The notes under the pieces are model-generated. The model saw only the letters and a list, made by a program, of their open reading frames with translations. It searched no databases and was not told the DNA's origin. Positions 59,579 to 64,000 of a DNA stretch of 64,000 nt are shown here, in pieces. Both the position numbers and the translations under genes were made by a program. The stretch is from Chitinophaga varians (GTDB lineage: Bacteria > Bacteroidota > Bacteroidia > Chitinophagales > Chitinophagaceae), in NCBI RefSeq assembly GCF_012641275.1, contig NZ_JABAIA010000001.1, positions 62,001-126,000 on the forward strand. Direction: 5' to 3'. The first letter of the stretch is position 1. Every line of letters begins with the position of its first letter.

Positions 59579-60775
59579 ATGACCGTCGCTGAAATCAGGC
59601 AATTACTGGAAAAATACAAGCATCAGCCGCTGAGCCCGGATGAGCTGGCACAACTGCAACAGGCAGTGGCCAGCGGTGCTTTTGAGGAGGAAATCAAGGC
59701 TGATATCCTGCATACCCTGCATGCGCAGTCAGCCCCTGAAGTGGAATGGCCGGAAGCAGAAAAGGCCGCTTTATTGCAACAGGTACTGCAAACTTCACCC
59801 TTGCAGCCTGTACGTGGCCCCTATGCCCGGAAACGCTGGACCTATGCCGCAGCAGCGGTACTGGCAGCCGGCATTATTACCAGCGTGGCGTTCCTCATGC
59901 GCCGCCCTGCCACGAAAGCGCCCATGGCCGCGGCGGTGAAATCCAATCCACTGGCGCCGGGCAGCAACAAAGCCATGCTCATACTGGCCGACAACAGCAC
60001 TATTACGCTGGACAGCAATAACACCGGCGCGTTGGCCGTACAGGGCAATACACAGATCAGCAACACCAACGGCGCGCTGACCTATAAAGGCAACGGTGAC
60101 AATAAACAGCCCTTGTACAATACCGTGGCCACGCCACGCGGCGGCCAATACCAGCTTACGCTGGCCGATGGCAGCAAAATATGGCTCAACGCCGCCAGCA
60201 GTATCCGTTTCCCGGCGGCATTCACCGGAAACGAGCGACTGGTAGAGATTACGGGAGAAGTGTATTTTGAAGTGGCCCAACAGGCTGACAAACCGTTCCG
60301 GGTAAAAGTCACCACGCCCGGCATGGAAGAAATGAGCATCACCGTACTGGGCACCAGTTTTAACGTAATGGCCTACGCCGATGAACAAGCGGTCCGCACC
60401 ACTCTCGTGGACGGCGCAGTGAAGGTGGCCCGCGGCACCCAACAAAGCCTGCTCAAACCCGGCTATCAGGCCAGTATTGAACCTGATGGCGGCACTTTTA
60501 CCACCAGTACCGCTGATGTTGAACAGGCCCTCGCCTGGAAAGAAGGTAAATTCCGCTTCCGTAACACCAACATCCGCACCATCATGCGGCAGCTTGCCCG
60601 CTGGTACGATATAGAGGTAGCTTATGACGGCAACGTGTCTGACATTGACCTCACGGGCGTGATCTCCCGCCGGGAAGATGCCGATGCCCTGCTCAAAGCC
60701 CTCGAAACCACCCAACGCATAAAATTTACAGTGGACGGGCGTACCATCACCGCCAAACCGGTGACGCCACACTAG
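59579..60775 (+). CDS. FecR-type anti-sigma factor of system D
   Basis: The ATG at 59579 gives MTVAEIRQLLEKYKHQPLSP; a TTG at 59528 would add 17 residues. The 398-residue protein has a cytosolic part, one membrane segment (AAAAVLAAGIITSVAFLM, about 87-105) and a FecR domain (TPRGGQYQLTLADGSKIWLN, VEITGEVYFEV, ITVLGTSFNVMAY). The end IRTIMRQLARWYDIEVAY matches the other two FecR proteins. It is the anti-sigma partner for the sigma gene just upstream and the signal link to the following SusC. Confidence 0.9.
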   Translation: MTVAEIRQLLEKYKHQPLSPDELAQLQQAVASGAFEEEIKADILHTLHAQSAPEVEWPEAEKAALLQQVLQTSPLQPVRGPYARKRWTYAAAAVLAAGIITSVAFLMRRPATKAPMAAAVKSNPLAPGSNKAMLILADNSTITLDSNNTGALAVQGNTQISNTNGALTYKGNGDNKQPLYNTVATPRGGQYQLTLADGSKIWLNAASSIRFPAAFTGNERLVEITGEVYFEVAQQADKPFRVKVTTPGMEEMSITVLGTSFNVMAYADEQAVRTTLVDGAVKVARGTQQSLLKPGYQASIEPDGGTFTTSTADVEQALAWKEGKFRFRNTNIRTIMRQLARWYDIEVAYDGNVSDIDLTGVISRREDADALLKALETTQRIKFTVDGRTITAKPVTPH

Positions 60776-60851
60776 CACTTATACCTGTAACAATTATGTA
60801 ACGTTTAAAAGATTTTCATGTTATGGACACTTAATTAACTATCAACCATCA

Positions 60852-60907
60852 TGGTAGAAAAAAACCGGACCCCGATTGCAGTCAGGGCCCGGCAAAAATG
60901 GCTACCA
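60852..60907 (+). ncRNA. Conserved two-tier leader hairpin, copy D
   Basis: TGGTAG (60852-60857) pairs with CTACCA (60902-60907). A loop of seven A leads to the inner helix CCGG, A-C mismatch, CCC/GGG, around a 12-base loop. The 3' loop is CAAAAATGG. It ends 52 bases before the susC ATG and starts 76 after the FecR stop. It matches copies A and C in layout. Confidence 0.6.
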
Positions 60908-60959
60908 ATTTCACGAGACAATTAGAAACTGATTATTTAAAAGCCACGAACACAAAAGT

Positions 60960-63900
60960 ATGCAACAACTAACTACTGGCAAAGCCTGCCGGTCAGCCCG
61001 GCCTTTGCTCCGAAAATTTCTGTTGGTTATGAAATTAACTGCCACCCTTCTATTGGCTGTCACCCTTCACCTCAGTGCTAAATCGTTTTCCCAAACGGTC
61101 ACCCTGAAAGGTAAAAGACTTGCCCTGTACGACGTGTTCAATAACATCAGCAAACAAACCGGCTACGAGTTTGTCTATGATGAAAAGCTACTGCAAGGCT
61201 CCGGCCCTGTCAATATGAACGTCAGCAACGCCCCGCTCACAGACGTGCTCGACAAATGCCTGAAAGGCAAACCGCTGGAATACGCGATAGTAAACAAGAT
61301 CATCGTCATCAGCCCCAAACCCGCACCTGAAACAGTGTTGCAGACAGCGCCCATCAAAGGCACTGTTACCGGCGCTGACGGTAAACCGCTGTTCAACATC
61401 AGCATACAGGTGAAAGGCACCACCCGCGGCGCCATCACCAATGAACAGGGCGGGTTCTCCATCCAGGCAGGACCGAAAGATGTGCTGGTATTCAGTTCCA
61501 TCGGCTATGAAACAAAAGAAATCACCGTAGGCAGCAACACCAGCCTGTCAGTAGTGCTCAGCGCCTCCAATACCCAGCTGACCGGCGTCATGGTAACGGC
61601 CCTCGGCATCAAACGCTCCGAGAAAGCCATTACCTATGCCATGCAGCAGATAAGCGGCGGAGAGCTCACCAAAGCCAAAGACCCTAACCTCATCAATACC
61701 CTCAACGGTAAAGTGGCCGGTCTTTCCATCTCCCCAAGCGCCTCCGGCGTAGGTGGTTCCGCTAAAGTGGTGCTGCGCGGCAGCAAATCCGGTATCGGCA
61801 GCAATCAGGCACTGTATGTGATTGACGGGGTGCCCATGAACAACAGCCTCACCAATCAGCCTACCAGCGTTTATGGCGGCAGCAATGCCTACGATGGCGG
61901 CGACCCGATCTCTAATATGAACCCGGAAGACATCGAAAGCATCTCCGTGCTGAAAGGCGCTTCAGCAGCTGCACTTTACGGTAGCCAGGGCGCCAACGGC
62001 GTAATCATGATCACCACCAAAAGCGGTAAATCCGGTAAGGTGCAGATCAATTTCTCTTCCGGCGTAAACCTCGCACAGGCGGCCTACAAACCGGAATTCC
62101 AGAACAACTATGGACCTGCTAATGCCGCCTCTCCGCAAAGCTGGGGCGCCAAACTCAACAGTCCCGCAGCCAACAATATGTCATCCTTCTTCCAAACAGG
62201 TCAGACCTACACCAATTCCATCAGCCTGTCTGCCGGCACGGAACAACTTCAGACTTATTTCTCTTTTGCCAATACAGCCGCCACCGGTATTGAGCCCGGC
62301 AATAAACTGGGCCGCAATAACATCAACTTCAAAGAAACAGGTCACTTCCTGAACAATAAACTCACTGTTGAAGCGGACGTGAATTATGTCACTCAAAAGA
62401 TTGACAACACACCACTCTCAGGCTTTTACTTAAATCCGCTGACCGGTTTATATCTCTTTCCCCGCGGTCAGGACATCCGGCCTTTCAAAGACCAGTTTGC
62501 GATACCCGACCCCTCCCGCAACTTCCTCCCTGTACAGAATTGGACCTACCTGGAAGATATCCAGCAGAACCCCTGGTGGATCACCAACCGCAACCCCAAC
62601 TCACTGAACAGGAACCGCCTGCTGCTCAATGCCAATGTGAAATATGAAATCAATTCCTGGCTCAGCGTGCAGGCCCGCGGTAGCATTGATCGTATCAACG
62701 ACGTATATGAACAGAAAATGTACGCCGGCACTTACAAAGTGTTGTCTCCCGCCAATGGCGTGTACAACTACAATAACGCCACTACTACCCAGCAATATGG
62801 AGACCTGTTACTGAATTTTAATGTTCCGATCAATAAAGACTTCCGCCTTACCGGTTTGGTAGGGGGTGCGCTACGGGACCTGAAAACTTCCGGCGTGAAA
62901 TTTAACTCCGCCCAAGACGGCCTGAAAATCGCCAATGTATTCGTCATACAAAACTTCAACACACTGAATCCGCTCAATTCCGGAACACTGCCGGAAAACC
63001 ACGGACAATATCAGTCTCTCTTCGGTAGCGCAAACCTCTCCTTTAAAGAAATGGCCTACCTGGATTTCACCGCCCGTAACGACTGGGCCTCCAATCTGTC
63101 TTATACCCCCAGCAACAACTACTTCTATCCTTCCGTTGGCCTCAACCTGATCCTGAGCCAGATGATGGAGATGCCTAAAGCGATCAGCTTCCTGAAAGTA
63201 AGGGGTTCTTATGCAGAAGTAGGCAGCTCACCCGACCCCTACAAAAGCCATCCTGCTGATAACATCTTTGGCGTGGGTAGTGCTTCCGCCAATGTACAAA
63301 CACCTTTCACAGACCTGAGACCGGAGAAAACCAAATCGCTGGAATTTGGTATGGAATGGCGGTTCTTCGATAACAGGCTGACTGCAGATGTTACCTATTA
63401 CAAAACCAACAGCCATAACCAGACATTAAGCATCGAGGCGCCATGGGCTTCAGGCAACCAGACCTTTTACTTCAATGCCGGCAATATCCAGAACAAAGGC
63501 ATCGAGGCAGTATTCCGCTATGATGTGTTCCGTGGTGGTAAATTCCAGTGGAATACCGGTATCAACTACTCTGTCAATGACAACCGCATTGTGGAACTGG
63601 CAGAAACCAATCCGGAGTTTGTGCTGAGCGGCGCTTCCGGCGCCAACTTCGTGTCCAAGTTCAAAGTAGGTGGTTCCTTCGGCGATATTTATGGCACCGT
63701 GTTACAACGCGATGAACAAGGACGTATCAAAATCGATGATAAAGGTTCGCCGATCAAACAAGGCGGCGATTTTGTATACCTGGGCAATGCCAATCCGAAA
63801 TGGCAGCTGGGCTGGAACAACAATCTCTCTTACGGCGATTTCACCCTGTCTTTCCTGATAGATGGTAAATTCGGCGGCCAGGTCATGTCTGTGACACAGT

Positions 63901-64000
63901 CAGTGATGGACCAGTACGGCGTGTCCAAAGCCACCGGCGATGCACGCGATGCAGGAGGCGTAGCGGTGAATGGCGTTGGCCCTGACCAGAAAGCCGTTAC
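60960..64000 (+). CDS. SusC-type TonB receptor with STN domain, partial, system D
   Basis: An open frame from ATG 60960 runs to the right edge without a stop (1013 full codons). It begins MQQLTTGKACRSARPLLRKF and then a signal region (LVMKLTATLLLAVTLHLSAK). STN follows (VTLKGKRLALYDVFNNISKQ, about 43-95), the CarboxypepD-like domain (GTVTGADGKPLFNISIQVKG), plug (VMVTALGIKRSEKAITYAMQ, ASAAALYGSQGANGVIMITT) and most of the barrel. The plug start VTALGIKR-type differs from the VVGYGT of systems A and B, and marks another SusC subgroup. The C-terminus is beyond the window. Confidence 0.92.
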   Translation, partial: MQQLTTGKACRSARPLLRKFLLVMKLTATLLLAVTLHLSAKSFSQTVTLKGKRLALYDVFNNISKQTGYEFVYDEKLLQGSGPVNMNVSNAPLTDVLDKCLKGKPLEYAIVNKIIVISPKPAPETVLQTAPIKGTVTGADGKPLFNISIQVKGTTRGAITNEQGGFSIQAGPKDVLVFSSIGYETKEITVGSNTSLSVVLSASNTQLTGVMVTALGIKRSEKAITYAMQQISGGELTKAKDPNLINTLNGKVAGLSISPSASGVGGSAKVVLRGSKSGIGSNQALYVIDGVPMNNSLTNQPTSVYGGSNAYDGGDPISNMNPEDIESISVLKGASAAALYGSQGANGVIMITTKSGKSGKVQINFSSGVNLAQAAYKPEFQNNYGPANAASPQSWGAKLNSPAANNMSSFFQTGQTYTNSISLSAGTEQLQTYFSFANTAATGIEPGNKLGRNNINFKETGHFLNNKLTVEADVNYVTQKIDNTPLSGFYLNPLTGLYLFPRGQDIRPFKDQFAIPDPSRNFLPVQNWTYLEDIQQNPWWITNRNPNSLNRNRLLLNANVKYEINSWLSVQARGSIDRINDVYEQKMYAGTYKVLSPANGVYNYNNATTTQQYGDLLLNFNVPINKDFRLTGLVGGALRDLKTSGVKFNSAQDGLKIANVFVIQNFNTLNPLNSGTLPENHGQYQSLFGSANLSFKEMAYLDFTARNDWASNLSYTPSNNYFYPSVGLNLILSQMMEMPKAISFLKVRGSYAEVGSSPDPYKSHPADNIFGVGSASANVQTPFTDLRPEKTKSLEFGMEWRFFDNRLTADVTYYKTNSHNQTLSIEAPWASGNQTFYFNAGNIQNKGIEAVFRYDVFRGGKFQWNTGINYSVNDNRIVELAETNPEFVLSGASGANFVSKFKVGGSFGDIYGTVLQRDEQGRIKIDDKGSPIKQGGDFVYLGNANPKWQLGWNNNLSYGDFTLSFLIDGKFGGQVMSVTQSVMDQYGVSKATGDARDAGGVAVNGVGPDQKAV

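Overview
The window looks like a chromosome segment from a Bacteroidota soil bacterium of the Chitinophagaceae, most like Chitinophaga. The reasons are three SusC/SusD pairs plus a fourth SusC cut by the right edge, three ECF sigma/FecR anti-sigma pairs, promoters of the Bacteroidota form (TTG, about 20 bases, TAnnTTTG), few Shine-Dalgarno sites, and many secreted lipoproteins. The genus is inferred from gene style, not from a marker gene. I saw no rRNA, tRNA, insertion sequence or CRISPR array.

Left part (1-7.7 kb): mixed housekeeping genes. These are a universal stress protein, a lipoprotein, a GH172 (DUF2961) enzyme, an ABC-2 permease, a membrane-anchored P-loop ATPase, a PAS-LuxR regulator, a small transcript with a strong promoter and terminator, a P-loop kinase and a NUDIX hydrolase.

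Vitamin B12 region (7.7-17.6 kb): two operons on the minus strand, each behind a cobalamin riboswitch. The right one encodes a BtuB-like TonB receptor, a BtuG-like beta-propeller lipoprotein and a PKD-containing surface lipoprotein. The left one has paralogues of the two lipoproteins but no receptor. Between them lies a 745-residue lipoprotein with FG-GAP repeats and Asp-boxes.

Lanthipeptide region (17.6-24.5 kb): a response regulator, LanC, and three short precursor genes read leftward. A full-length LanB dehydratase reads rightward, and a fourth short precursor-like gene overlaps its 3' end. A phosphopantetheinyl transferase follows on the other strand. All four precursor genes are under 60 codons. 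No transporter or leader peptidase is visible.

Polysaccharide-utilisation and outer-membrane uptake region (26-64 kb): system A (minus) is sigma, FecR, SusC, SusD, GH2, GH29, which suggests fucosylated beta-galactosides. System B (minus) is SusC, SusD and an FAD oxidoreductase. System C (plus) is sigma, a beta-helix-like protein, FecR, SusC, SusD and a TlpA-like thioredoxin protein. System D (plus) is sigma, FecR and a SusC that runs off the end. The three FecR-linked systems (A, C, D) share an unnamed two-tier RNA hairpin 52-62 bases upstream of the susC start, which is one of the most interesting signals here. Another is a small SGNH esterase whose catalytic Ser block sits at the C-terminus, as in a circular permutation. 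Two loci carry matched inverted arrays of a 7-base repeat. A HipA-like kinase/DUF3037 pair and a PepSY/HAD pair lie between systems C and D.
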